NCBI GenBank assembly: GCA_964420125.1 | Contig: CAYQQQ010000016.1 | Coordinates: 1 to 64,000 of the forward strand | Direction of reading: 5' to 3' | DNA length: 64,000 nt | DNA from: CAYQQQ01 sp964420125 | GTDB lineage: Bacteria; Actinomycetota; Acidimicrobiia; Acidimicrobiales; Microtrichaceae | Part shown: positions 44,103-51,504 of the stretch, one piece after another | Numbering within the stretch: the first letter of the stretch is position 1 | How the letters are laid out: every line of letters starts with the position of its first letter | Translations under genes and position numbers: made by a program | The notes under the pieces: generated by a model | The model's input: the letters and a program-made list of their open reading frames with translations, nothing else | Databases searched by the model: none | What the model was told of the DNA's origin: nothing

Positions 44103-44160
44103 GCCGCCTCGGTCGGTCCGGTCCAATCCGGTCCGAGCCAATCCGGTCCGGTCCGATCCA
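44103..44160. repeat. Degenerate CGGTCC-rich tandem repeat before the HNH gene
   Basis: Imperfect copies of a CCAATCCGGTCCGG-like unit run through this stretch, just downstream of the LexA box in the direction of the HNH gene. Low-complexity 5' leader; function unknown. Confidence 0.6.
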
Positions 44161-44170
44161 ACCAGAGCAT

Positions 44171-44186
44171 TCGAACTGGTGTTCGA
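44171..44186. promoter_or_regulatory. LexA (SOS) box
   Basis: TCGAAC-TGGT-GTTCGA, a perfect match to the Bacillus/mycobacterial-type SOS box TCGAAC-N4-GTTCGA. It lies between the DUF222-HNH gene (minus) and the solute-binding lipoprotein gene (plus, 134 nt away); the HNH gene is the likely target. Confidence 0.8.
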
Positions 44187-44320
44187 TCACCGTAGCCCCA
44201 TCGCTGCTCCCCCGCAAGGAATTCCGCCGATCGGCGAGCGACGCCGTGTGAAGTGCGGCACATTGGAGGGGTTGCCGGCGCCACCTCAGGGACGGGTGCG
44301 CACGACGGCAAGGGGGAACC

Positions 44321-45808
44321 ATGCCCGAGTCACGACACGTGGCGTTCTGCGCACGGCCGGATGCCCGACGTGGTCGGGTCCTGTGGGCTCCACGGCTCGC
44401 AGGCATCGTCACCGCGATCGCCCTCGCCGGCAGCGCCTGCACGGCGAGGAACACCGAGATCGATGCCCAAGGGGCGTCCGCGGACGAGCCGACCTCCGAG
44501 GCACCTGCACCGGCGACAGCGCGCTCCGCCTCCTTCGGCGAGATGAGCTCGCCCTGCGGACCGGGAGACCTGCGCGTGGACCCCTCCGAGGGGGGTGGTT
44601 CGCAGGACGAGTTGCGCATCGGCGTGGCCAACGACCGCACCGCGGAGATCCGTGCCGGGCTCAACCGGGAGATCTGGGACACGGCGGTGTCGTTCGCCGC
44701 CTGGTGCAACGAGCAGGGGGGGATCGGTGGCCTGCCGATCGAGCTCGTCGACCTCGACGGCAAGCTCTTCGAGGTCGAGGCGGCCATCGCCACGGCCTGC
44801 ACCGGGACGTTCATGCTGGTCGGTGGGGGCTACGTGCAGGACAACCTCCAGTTCTCCGGGAAGCCCGACAGCGACTTCCACCAGTGCCACCTCGCCGACA
44901 TCCCGGCGTTCTCCGCCTCCGCCCAGAAGGCGGACTCCAACGGCCAGGTCCAGCCGCTGCCGCGATCCGCCGCCCGGGTGTCGGCCAACGGGTTCGCCGC
45001 CTTCCGTGAGGAGTTCCCCGACGTGTCGTCGATGGCCGTGCTGTGGGGTCAGCTGCCGACGATGCAGGAGATGGAGGAGCTCTCGGTGGCGACCGCCGAA
45101 GCGGTCGGGATCGACGTCGTGGCGGAGCTCCCGTACCCCGTCACCGGCATGCTCGACTGGACGCCCCTGGCCCAGCAGGTCATCGACACCGGAGCCGACT
45201 CCCTCTTCTGGATCGGCGAGCCCACCAACCTCGGGTCGTTCATCGCCGCGCTGCGCACGCAAGGCTGGGAGGGCGTCGTGTTCAGCGAGACCAACATCTA
45301 CGACCAGGTCTTCCTCGACTCGGCGGGTGCCGCGGCCGAGGGCACCGTCGTGCGCACCGCGTTCCACCCCTTCGAGGAGTCCGAGCAGTGGCAGGCCGTC
45401 GACGACTACGAGCACCTCCTCGAGGAGTACGCCCCGGGGGGCAAGGTGGCGATGCTCGGCATGCAGGCGATGTCCGCCTGGCTGCTGTTCGCCACCGCCG
45501 CCGACGGGTGCGGCGCCTCCGAGGACGGCGTGCTCCGCCGGGAGTGCGTCCTGCGAGCGGCGGACGCCGTGGACGACTGGACCGCCGGCGGCCTGCACAC
45601 GGCTTCCGACCCCGGCCCGGCGAGCAGCACCGCAGCCTCGTGCACGATGCTCCTCGTCGTGCGCGGCGGGCGCTTCGAGCGACTCCACCCGGCGCTGGAT
45701 GGCGACGATGACGACGGTGAGGGGTTCACCTGCGCGGGCAGCGACGAGATGGTGTCGGTCCCCGCCAACGAGGGCCTGGGGATCACCTCGCCGGATCAGC
45801 CCCTGTGA
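44321..45808 (+). CDS. Periplasmic-binding-fold lipoprotein (branched-chain amino acid ABC type)
   Basis: 495 aa. Basic N-terminus, hydrophobic stretch (about 22-38) and lipobox ending SAC give an exported lipoprotein; an Ala/Pro/Glu linker follows. The core ELRIGVANDRTAEIRAGLN...AAWCNEQGGIGGLPIELVDLDG is the Peripla_BP_6 (LivJ/AmiC) fold. Extra cysteines in the C-terminal lobe suggest disulfides. No permease or ATPase gene adjoins, so it may serve a distant transporter or act as a sensor. AAGGGGGAACC precedes the ATG. It is convergent with the RCC1-like gene. Confidence 0.8.
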   Translation: MPESRHVAFCARPDARRGRVLWAPRLAGIVTAIALAGSACTARNTEIDAQGASADEPTSEAPAPATARSASFGEMSSPCGPGDLRVDPSEGGGSQDELRIGVANDRTAEIRAGLNREIWDTAVSFAAWCNEQGGIGGLPIELVDLDGKLFEVEAAIATACTGTFMLVGGGYVQDNLQFSGKPDSDFHQCHLADIPAFSASAQKADSNGQVQPLPRSAARVSANGFAAFREEFPDVSSMAVLWGQLPTMQEMEELSVATAEAVGIDVVAELPYPVTGMLDWTPLAQQVIDTGADSLFWIGEPTNLGSFIAALRTQGWEGVVFSETNIYDQVFLDSAGAAAEGTVVRTAFHPFEESEQWQAVDDYEHLLEEYAPGGKVAMLGMQAMSAWLLFATAADGCGASEDGVLRRECVLRAADAVDDWTAGGLHTASDPGPASSTAASCTMLLVVRGGRFERLHPALDGDDDDGEGFTCAGSDEMVSVPANEGLGITSPDQPL

Positions 45809-45838
45809 GGTGTCGCCGCGCCCGGCCGGCGGGCGGCG

Positions 45839-47542
45839 TCAAGGGCCGACCTTGACGGTCACCGGCACCGCAGCGTGCCTGATCGTGGCGTCGCCGAGCT
45901 GACCGGAGGAGTTGGCACCCCAGCAGCGCACGTTGCCGCCGCTGACCACCGCACAGCTGTGGCCAGCCCCGGTGGACAGCGCCGTCGCGTCCTCGAGGCC
46001 GTAGACCACGGAGGGAAGGGGCACGAGCGCAGGGGTCCACGCATCACCGGTGTCCCAGCCGTTGCCGACGGCGCCGTAGGTGTTCGATCCCCAGCAGGCC
46101 ACGCGACCCGATCCGAGGAGCGCGCAGCCGGTCTGCCCCCCGGCACTGATGCCTGCAGCCGACAGCCGGGCCTGGACGCCCACCGGTGACGTCACCGGCG
46201 TCTCACCCCAGTTGCCGTAGCCAGTCTGCCCGTAGCGGTTCCATCCCCAGCACCGAGCCATCCCCCAGGGCATCCCCGGCGGGACGGGCGAAACCCACTC
46301 GCAGGAGTGGTCGGTCCCGGCCGCCACGTCCACCGGCGCACCGAACGCAGGCGCCGGCAGGGTGACCGGGGTGCTGCGGTTCGTCGTCGTGGCGTCGCCC
46401 AGCTGGCCGTAGCCGTTGAAGCCCCAGCACCGCACCTCGCCGATCGCCAGGAGGGCGCAGGAGTGCCCGGACCCGACCGCCAGCTTGGTGGCGCCGGTGA
46501 TCCCCACGACGGCGACCGGGTAGTAGGCGTCCGCGAAGCTCCCGTCGCCGAGCTGTCCGGCGTCGTTGGTGCCCCAGCACCGCACCTCGCCTCCGCCGAC
46601 GATCGCGCAGGTGTGGCTCCCGCCGGCGGCGACGTACGTCGCGCCCGTGAGCCCCGCGACGGCCACCGCCACCGTGCTGTCGACGGCGGTGCCGGTGCCG
46701 AGCTCACCCCCCGAGTTGTCACCCCAGCACGACACGGTGCCGCCCACCAGGACCGCACAGGTGTGGTCCTGCCCGGCCGAGACCTGCAGGGCCGAGCTGA
46801 TCCCGGTCACCTCGACGGGAACGGTGCTGCGGGCTCCGGGGCCCAGCAGGACGTTGCCGAGCTGGCCGTCGGAGTTGCTGCCCCAGCAGCGGACGTTGCC
46901 CGGCGTCTGACGGGCACAGGTGTGGGAGCCTCCGGCGGACACCTCGGTGACGGCGCCGAGGGGCGTGGGGGTTGCCGCCCGCGCCGGGCGGAGCTCGAAG
47001 GTCCCGTCGATGGCCAGGGTGGCGGTGCTGGTCGGGGACGCCGGGGTGCAGCTGCCGACCCCGGCGGTGACCACCTCGAGGAACGTCGTACGAGCCCCCG
47101 CCCAGCGTCCCGCGGTGATGGTCAGCTCCAGCTGGAACCCGGACTGCCCTCCACGGTCGAGGACGGTGACGTCGATCGCCGAGGTCGTGGCGTTGCTCCA
47201 GGTGATCTGCCCGGTGCCCTGACCGAGCTCGGTGCCGATCGACCGCTCCTCGAAGCACATGTAGGCCGGCATCACGATCGAGAGCTCCAACGAGCCACCG
47301 GTGACGCCGCCGCCGGTGTGGTCGGTGCAGCCGGAGAGCCCGGCCCCGGCAAGGGCGTCCAAGGTGATGTCGACACCGAGGTCCTGGGCCGGGGGCGTGT
47401 AGGAGATGTCGCCGCCCAGGGCGGTGCAGCTGATGAGCGGATCGGCCGGCGGCGCCGGCGGCGTGGTGGTGGTGCACGCACCGGCCACCACCAGGGCAGC
47501 GCCGGCGACGGCCAGGGATCGGGCTCTCCGCATCAGGGTCAT
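45839..47542 (-). CDS. RCC1-like beta-propeller lipoprotein
   Basis: 567 aa. Lipobox VAGAC gives a lipid-anchored Cys near residue 23. Residues about 30-180 form a beta-rich domain with four or more cysteines. The rest consists of seven repeats of about 50 residues, each carrying a Cys in the GxxHxC position and a CWGxN motif: a seven-bladed RCC1-type propeller with a likely disulfide per blade. Such extracellular propellers are usually binding scaffolds; no enzyme motif is seen. GGGAGGACC precedes ATG 47542. It lies next to an unresolved tandem repeat array. Confidence 0.82.
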   Translation of the reverse strand: MTLMRRARSLAVAGAALVVAGACTTTTPPAPPADPLISCTALGGDISYTPPAQDLGVDITLDALAGAGLSGCTDHTGGGVTGGSLELSIVMPAYMCFEERSIGTELGQGTGQITWSNATTSAIDVTVLDRGGQSGFQLELTITAGRWAGARTTFLEVVTAGVGSCTPASPTSTATLAIDGTFELRPARAATPTPLGAVTEVSAGGSHTCARQTPGNVRCWGSNSDGQLGNVLLGPGARSTVPVEVTGISSALQVSAGQDHTCAVLVGGTVSCWGDNSGGELGTGTAVDSTVAVAVAGLTGATYVAAGGSHTCAIVGGGEVRCWGTNDAGQLGDGSFADAYYPVAVVGITGATKLAVGSGHSCALLAIGEVRCWGFNGYGQLGDATTTNRSTPVTLPAPAFGAPVDVAAGTDHSCEWVSPVPPGMPWGMARCWGWNRYGQTGYGNWGETPVTSPVGVQARLSAAGISAGGQTGCALLGSGRVACWGSNTYGAVGNGWDTGDAWTPALVPLPSVVYGLEDATALSTGAGHSCAVVSGGNVRCWGANSSGQLGDATIRHAAVPVTVKVGP

Positions 47543-47648
47543 CTGGTCCTCCCGTCGACCGAGTCTCTGGAGCTCGGGACAGCTTCGTTCACGTTCCTTT
47601 CTCCCGCAACGGCATCGGCCCGTCAACGGGGACAGATCCCCACTACAC

Positions 47649-47915
47649 CACCCGCTCGATCACCGTGGCGTTCGCGACCACACCGCTCGCNNNNNNNNNN
47701 NNNNNNNNNNNNNNNNNNNNNNNNNNNNNNNNNNNNNNNNNNNNNNNNNNNNNNNNNNNNNNNNNNNNNNNNNNNNNNNNNNNNNNNNNNCCTCACGGGC
47801 GAGGCGAACGCCTCACATCACCCGCTCGATCACCGTGGCGTTCGCGACCACACCGCTCGCCCTCACGGGCGAGGCGAACGCCTCACATCACCCGCTCGAT
47901 CACCGTGGCGTTCGC
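47649..47915. repeat. 70-bp tandem repeat array with a 100-N assembly gap
   Basis: The unit 47791-47860 recurs at 47861-47915 (55 bp identical), and 47651-47690, before the gap, is identical to 47821-47860. The N run (47691-47790) is a placeholder, so copy number is unknown. The last 33 bp of the thiolase gene (47883-47915) are part of the unit, so each copy repeats the thiolase C-terminal codons and stop. Each unit can fold into two hairpins (for example 47856-47873 and 47871-47884). Confidence 0.9.
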
Positions 47916-49079
47916 CATACCCCCGCCCTCGCACATGGTCTGGAAGCCGTAGCGGCCGTCGGTGGCCTCGAGCTGGTTGAGCAGGGTCGTCATCAGCCGT
48001 ACGCCGGACGCGCCGAGGGGGTGGCCGAGGGCGATCGCGCCGCCGCGGGGGTTGAACCTCGAGTGGTCGCCGTCGGGGAGGAACTCACGGGCCCACATGA
48101 GGGCGATGGCGGCGAAGGCCTCGTTGCACTCGATGGCGTCGAAGTCGGAGATGCTCATGCCGGAGCGATCGAGCAGCCTTCGGGTCACCGGGTTGGGGGC
48201 GGTGAGCACCAGCACCACGTCGTCGCCGCCCACGGCCATGTGGCGGACCACCGCCCGGTAGGCGAGGCCGAGCTCGTCGGCCACCTCGCGGGCGGCGATC
48301 AGCATGGCGGCGGAGCCGTCGGAGGTCTGCGACGCGTTGCCGGCGGTGATGTCAGGCGCCGCAGACGGATCCCACTTCGCCGCCGAGCCGAGGCCCGCCA
48401 GCACCTCCATCGTGGTGGCGGGCCTGATGCCCTCGTCGACGGTCATGACCTCGCCGGTCTCCCGGCCCTCGGCGTCCTTGACGGGCACAGGCACGATCTC
48501 GGTGGCGAACGCCCCCGAGTCGGTGGCGGCCTGGGCGCGGCGATGGGACTCCACGGCGAAGGCGTCCATGTCGTCGCGGGTGATGCCCCACTTCCGGGCG
48601 ATGATGTTGGCCATCTGGAACTGGAACATCAGCTGGTTGTCGATCCGCTCCAGGTAGGCGGGGCTGAAGGGGCCCGTACCGCCCTCGGCGTTGGAGGCCA
48701 GCGGCGTGCGGCTCATGGTCTCCACGCCGCAGGCGACCGCCAAGTCGTAGGTGCCGGCCATGATCCCCTGGGAGGCGAAGTGGACCGCCTGCTGAGAGCT
48801 CCCGCACTGGCGATCCACGGTGGTGGCCGGCACCGCCTCGGGCAGCCCCGCGGCGATCCACCCGTTGCGCGTGACGTTGGTGGACTGCTCGCCGACCTGG
48901 GTGACGCACCCGCCGACCACGTCGTCGATCCGCTCGGGATCCACGCCCGTTCGCTCCACCAGCGCGAGCAGCGAATGGGCCAGCAGGTCGTTGGGATGCC
49001 ACCCGGCGAGCTTGCCCCCGGACTTGCCGATCGGGGTGCGGACGGTGTCGACGATGACGGCCTCACGGATCTCTGCCAT
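47883..49079 (-). CDS. Thiolase (acetyl-CoA acyltransferase), FadA-like
   Basis: 398 aa. Nucleophile C92 (DRQCGSSQQ), the GHPLGASG histidine block (NPRGGAIALGHPLGASG) and the C-terminal CEGGGMANATVIE cysteine give a complete active site for thiolytic cleavage of 3-ketoacyl-CoA. It resembles the degradative thiolases, such as FadA5-like enzymes, rather than biosynthetic PhaA, but the substrate is open. TAGCGT (49093-49088) lies 8 nt before the ATG, with the regulon operator 7 nt further. Its 3' end is duplicated in the adjacent repeat array. Confidence 0.92.
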   Translation of the reverse strand: MAEIREAVIVDTVRTPIGKSGGKLAGWHPNDLLAHSLLALVERTGVDPERIDDVVGGCVTQVGEQSTNVTRNGWIAAGLPEAVPATTVDRQCGSSQQAVHFASQGIMAGTYDLAVACGVETMSRTPLASNAEGGTGPFSPAYLERIDNQLMFQFQMANIIARKWGITRDDMDAFAVESHRRAQAATDSGAFATEIVPVPVKDAEGRETGEVMTVDEGIRPATTMEVLAGLGSAAKWDPSAAPDITAGNASQTSDGSAAMLIAAREVADELGLAYRAVVRHMAVGGDDVVLVLTAPNPVTRRLLDRSGMSISDFDAIECNEAFAAIALMWAREFLPDGDHSRFNPRGGAIALGHPLGASGVRLMTTLLNQLEATDGRYGFQTMCEGGGMANATVIERVM

Positions 49080-49100
49080 GACGGCGCACGCTAGCGTTTC

Positions 49101-49116
49101 CTGACTCCGGCGTCAG
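49101..49116. promoter_or_regulatory. Regulon operator 7, before the thiolase
   Basis: CTGAC TCCGGC GTCAG (exact), 7 nt upstream of the thiolase -10 (TAGCGT 49093-49088). The divergent TetR gene is 82 nt away and could share it. Confidence 0.78.
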
Positions 49117-49190
49117 TCGGCGGAGGCTCGGGCCGGCGGGCGTGGGCCCCGAGGCCCAGTGCCGGTACCCTGCGAACACCGACCGAATCG

Positions 49191-49216
49191 GAAACGGATG
49201 TGCGAAACGTCGTTTC
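49191..49216. promoter_or_regulatory. GAAACG repeat/palindrome at the TetR start
   Basis: GAAACG occurs at 49191-49196 and 49204-49209, and the inverted CGTTTC at 49211-49216 makes GAAACG-T-CGTTTC. Its position over the TetR translation start suggests autoregulation by a site distinct from CTGAC-N6-GTCAG. Confidence 0.4.
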
Positions 49217-49833
49217 CCTCCCTCGACCGGTTCCGCGCGATGGACAACTCCCACGACCCGCCCGCCCCCGACTCACGCGCCGATCGGATCCTCGACGCGT
49301 TCGGCCGACGAGCCGGAGCCCACGGGATACGTGCGGTGGTGATGAGCGACCTGGCCCGTGAGCTGGGGATGAGCACCAAGACCCTCTACCGCGAGTTCGC
49401 CACCAAGGACGCCCTGGTCCTGGCCCTGGTGCGTCACTGGATCGACCGGTTCGGCGCGGTGCAGGCCGACCGCGAGCGGACGGGGATGGGCCCGGAGCAG
49501 CGCCTGCAGCTCGGATCACGGGAGATCCTGGAGTGGCGACGGACCTACAGCGAGGCGTTCTGGGACGATCTGCGCGCCGACCACCCGGACGCCTGGGCCC
49601 TGTACCTGGAGACCGTCCGAGCCGAGCGGACGGCGGCGTGGATCCGGGTCGAGTCGGAGATGCGCGAGGACGTCGACCACCTGCTGGCATGGCAGCTGAT
49701 CAACGTGGTGGTCGAGCATGCGCTGACCCCGGAGGTGCGACGCAGGACGGGGATGGACGTCGGCGAGTCCATCGACGCTGCGGTGGCCATCTGGGCCCGG
49801 GGAGCGCTGCGGCCTCCCGGGGGAACCACCTGA
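49198..49833 (+). CDS. TetR-family transcriptional regulator
   Basis: 211 aa from this start. The helix-turn-helix MSDLARELGMSTKTLYREFATKDALVLALV is typical; the C-terminal ligand domain is not classifiable by eye. ATG 49198 follows GGAAACGG weakly; ATG 49240 is an alternative that would leave the GAAACG palindrome in the leader. TACCCT (49166-49171) is a plausible -10. It is divergent from the thiolase across operator 7, and is the second candidate for the regulon repressor. Confidence 0.85.
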   Translation: MCETSFPSLDRFRAMDNSHDPPAPDSRADRILDAFGRRAGAHGIRAVVMSDLARELGMSTKTLYREFATKDALVLALVRHWIDRFGAVQADRERTGMGPEQRLQLGSREILEWRRTYSEAFWDDLRADHPDAWALYLETVRAERTAAWIRVESEMREDVDHLLAWQLINVVVEHALTPEVRRRTGMDVGESIDAAVAIWARGALRPPGGTT

Positions 49834-50092
49834 GGGTCTCCTGGACGGTCACGGCGGAGGGACGATCAGGGCCGACCGACTCTCCCACCGGTCGACCCCG
49901 TCGCGGATGTGTCCTCCCAGACAGGTCTTCAGCAGGTGGATCCCCCGATCCTCCTGCTGAGCCCGCCCTTGCCTCTGTGCACTGACATCGTGAACGCCGC
50001 AGCGGGGTTGTGCAATGGGGACCAATCCCCACGACGCCCACCCACCGCGAGATTCGCCTACTCTCCGCGTCGCAGCCCGTGGGCCGTGGACG
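49834..50092. other. Intergenic region with a hairpin
   Basis: 259 bp without a convincing gene, between the TetR and amidohydrolase stops. TGGGGA-CCAA-TCCCCA (50016-50031) could be a weak bidirectional terminator; no T-run follows. Confidence 0.4.
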
Positions 50093-51385
50093 TCACGCCT
50101 TCTTGGCCGTGGCCTTGGCCGCCAGATCGATGATGCGGATGGGGGTGTCGGGTCGCTCGACCTTCCGGCCCGAGGGTCGCGGCGTGGTGTCCACATCGGT
50201 GGCCTTCGCCCGCAGCGCCCCCACCGTGCAGTCCTCTCGCGCCATCGCCGAGAACGGGTCGTAGTGGAACAGCCGGATGGCGTTGAGGTGGCTGATGGCG
50301 TCGATCTCGTGGTCGGGCACTCCGTCCAGCGACTCCGCCAGCACCTCCGGGGAGTCGGGCCAGGTGGAGTCGGAGTGGGGGTAGTCGCACTCCCAGGTGA
50401 TCATGTCGAGGCCGACGTGGTGACGGTTGGCGACCCCGGCGGCGTCGTCGATGAAGCAGGTGATGAACCGCTCCTTGAACACCTCCGAGGGCAGCTTGCC
50501 GTCGGGCATGTCCTGGCCGGTCCAGGCACGGTGGTGCTGGTAGACGTAGTCGGCGCGCTCGAGGAAGTACGGCATCCAACCGATCCCACCCTCGCTGAGG
50601 GCGAAGGTCACCTCGGGGAACTCGGGGATCACGCGGCTCCAGAGGATGTCGGCCGCCGCCTGCACGATGTTCATCGGCTGGAGGGTGATCATGACGTTGA
50701 TCGGAGCCTCCACCGAGGTGATGGTGAGCTGGCTGGAGGAGCCGATGTGCAGGCACACGATCGTGCCCTCCTCCGACACCGCCTTCCAGAAGGGGTCCCA
50801 GTGCTCGTTGTGGAAGCTGGGCCAGCCGAGCTTCTCGGGGTTCTCCGAGAAGCTCACCGCCCGGCAGCCCTTGGCGGCCACCCGGTGGACCTCGTCGGCC
50901 ATGAGCTGGGCGTCCCAGATGGGGGGAAGCGACAGCGGGATGAACCGGCCCGGGTAGGAGCCGCACCACTCGTCGATGTGCCAGTCGTTGTAGGCCTGCA
51001 GCATGGCCAGGGCCACCGACGTGTCCTCGGTGCGGCTGAACAGCTGCCCGCAGAACTGCGGGAAGCTGGGGAAGCACATCGAGCCGAGGATGCCCCCGGC
51101 GTCCATGTCGCGGATGCGGGCGTGGACGTCGTAGCAGCCGGGGCGCATCTCGGCGAAGGTGGTCGGGTCGATGCCGTACTCCTCCGGCGGCTTGCCGGCC
51201 ACGGCGTTGAGGCCGATGTTGGGGAGCTGCTGGCCCTCGTAGAGCCAGACGTCGCTGCCGTCGTCGGCCTGGACCACCTTGGGGGCCAGGTCCTTGAAGC
51301 GGGCGGGCAGGTGGTTGTCGAACATGTCGGGCGGCTCGACCACGTGGTCGTCGACCGAGACGAGGATCATGTCGTCGATGTTCAC
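50093..51385 (-). CDS. Amidohydrolase family 2 (ACMSD-like) protein
   Basis: 430 aa. VSVDDHVVEPPDMF supplies the DxH metal motif; HIGSSS, FALSEGGIGWMPYFLERADY and WECDYPHSDSTWP give the later metal/catalytic residues of the amidohydrolase-2 family, whose members hydrolyse or decarboxylate ring-derived acids. GTG 51385 is preceded by GGGGGACCTCC; the -10 TACGCT (51424-51419) lies 33 nt upstream, so this one has a leader. Operator 8 is 10 nt before that -10. The basic, Ala/Lys-rich C-terminus (AAKATAKKA) is odd. Confidence 0.85.
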   Translation of the reverse strand: MNIDDMILVSVDDHVVEPPDMFDNHLPARFKDLAPKVVQADDGSDVWLYEGQQLPNIGLNAVAGKPPEEYGIDPTTFAEMRPGCYDVHARIRDMDAGGILGSMCFPSFPQFCGQLFSRTEDTSVALAMLQAYNDWHIDEWCGSYPGRFIPLSLPPIWDAQLMADEVHRVAAKGCRAVSFSENPEKLGWPSFHNEHWDPFWKAVSEEGTIVCLHIGSSSQLTITSVEAPINVMITLQPMNIVQAAADILWSRVIPEFPEVTFALSEGGIGWMPYFLERADYVYQHHRAWTGQDMPDGKLPSEVFKERFITCFIDDAAGVANRHHVGLDMITWECDYPHSDSTWPDSPEVLAESLDGVPDHEIDAISHLNAIRLFHYDPFSAMAREDCTVGALRAKATDVDTTPRPSGRKVERPDTPIRIIDLAAKATAKKA

Positions 51386-51434
51386 CGGAGGTCCCCCTGT
51401 GGATGCGGCGGTGGACCGAGCGTAACCCAACGAC

Positions 51435-51450
51435 CTGACGCGCGTGTCAG
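51435..51450. promoter_or_regulatory. Regulon operator 8, before the amidohydrolase
   Basis: CTGAC GCGCGT GTCAG (exact), centred in the -35 zone, 10 nt upstream of TACGCT (51424-51419) on the minus strand. Confidence 0.78.
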
Positions 51451-51504
51451 GTTCTCGCCGCAGCTCCACCGGGCGCGCACGCGGTCATGTCGCCCCGAGG
51501 GACA

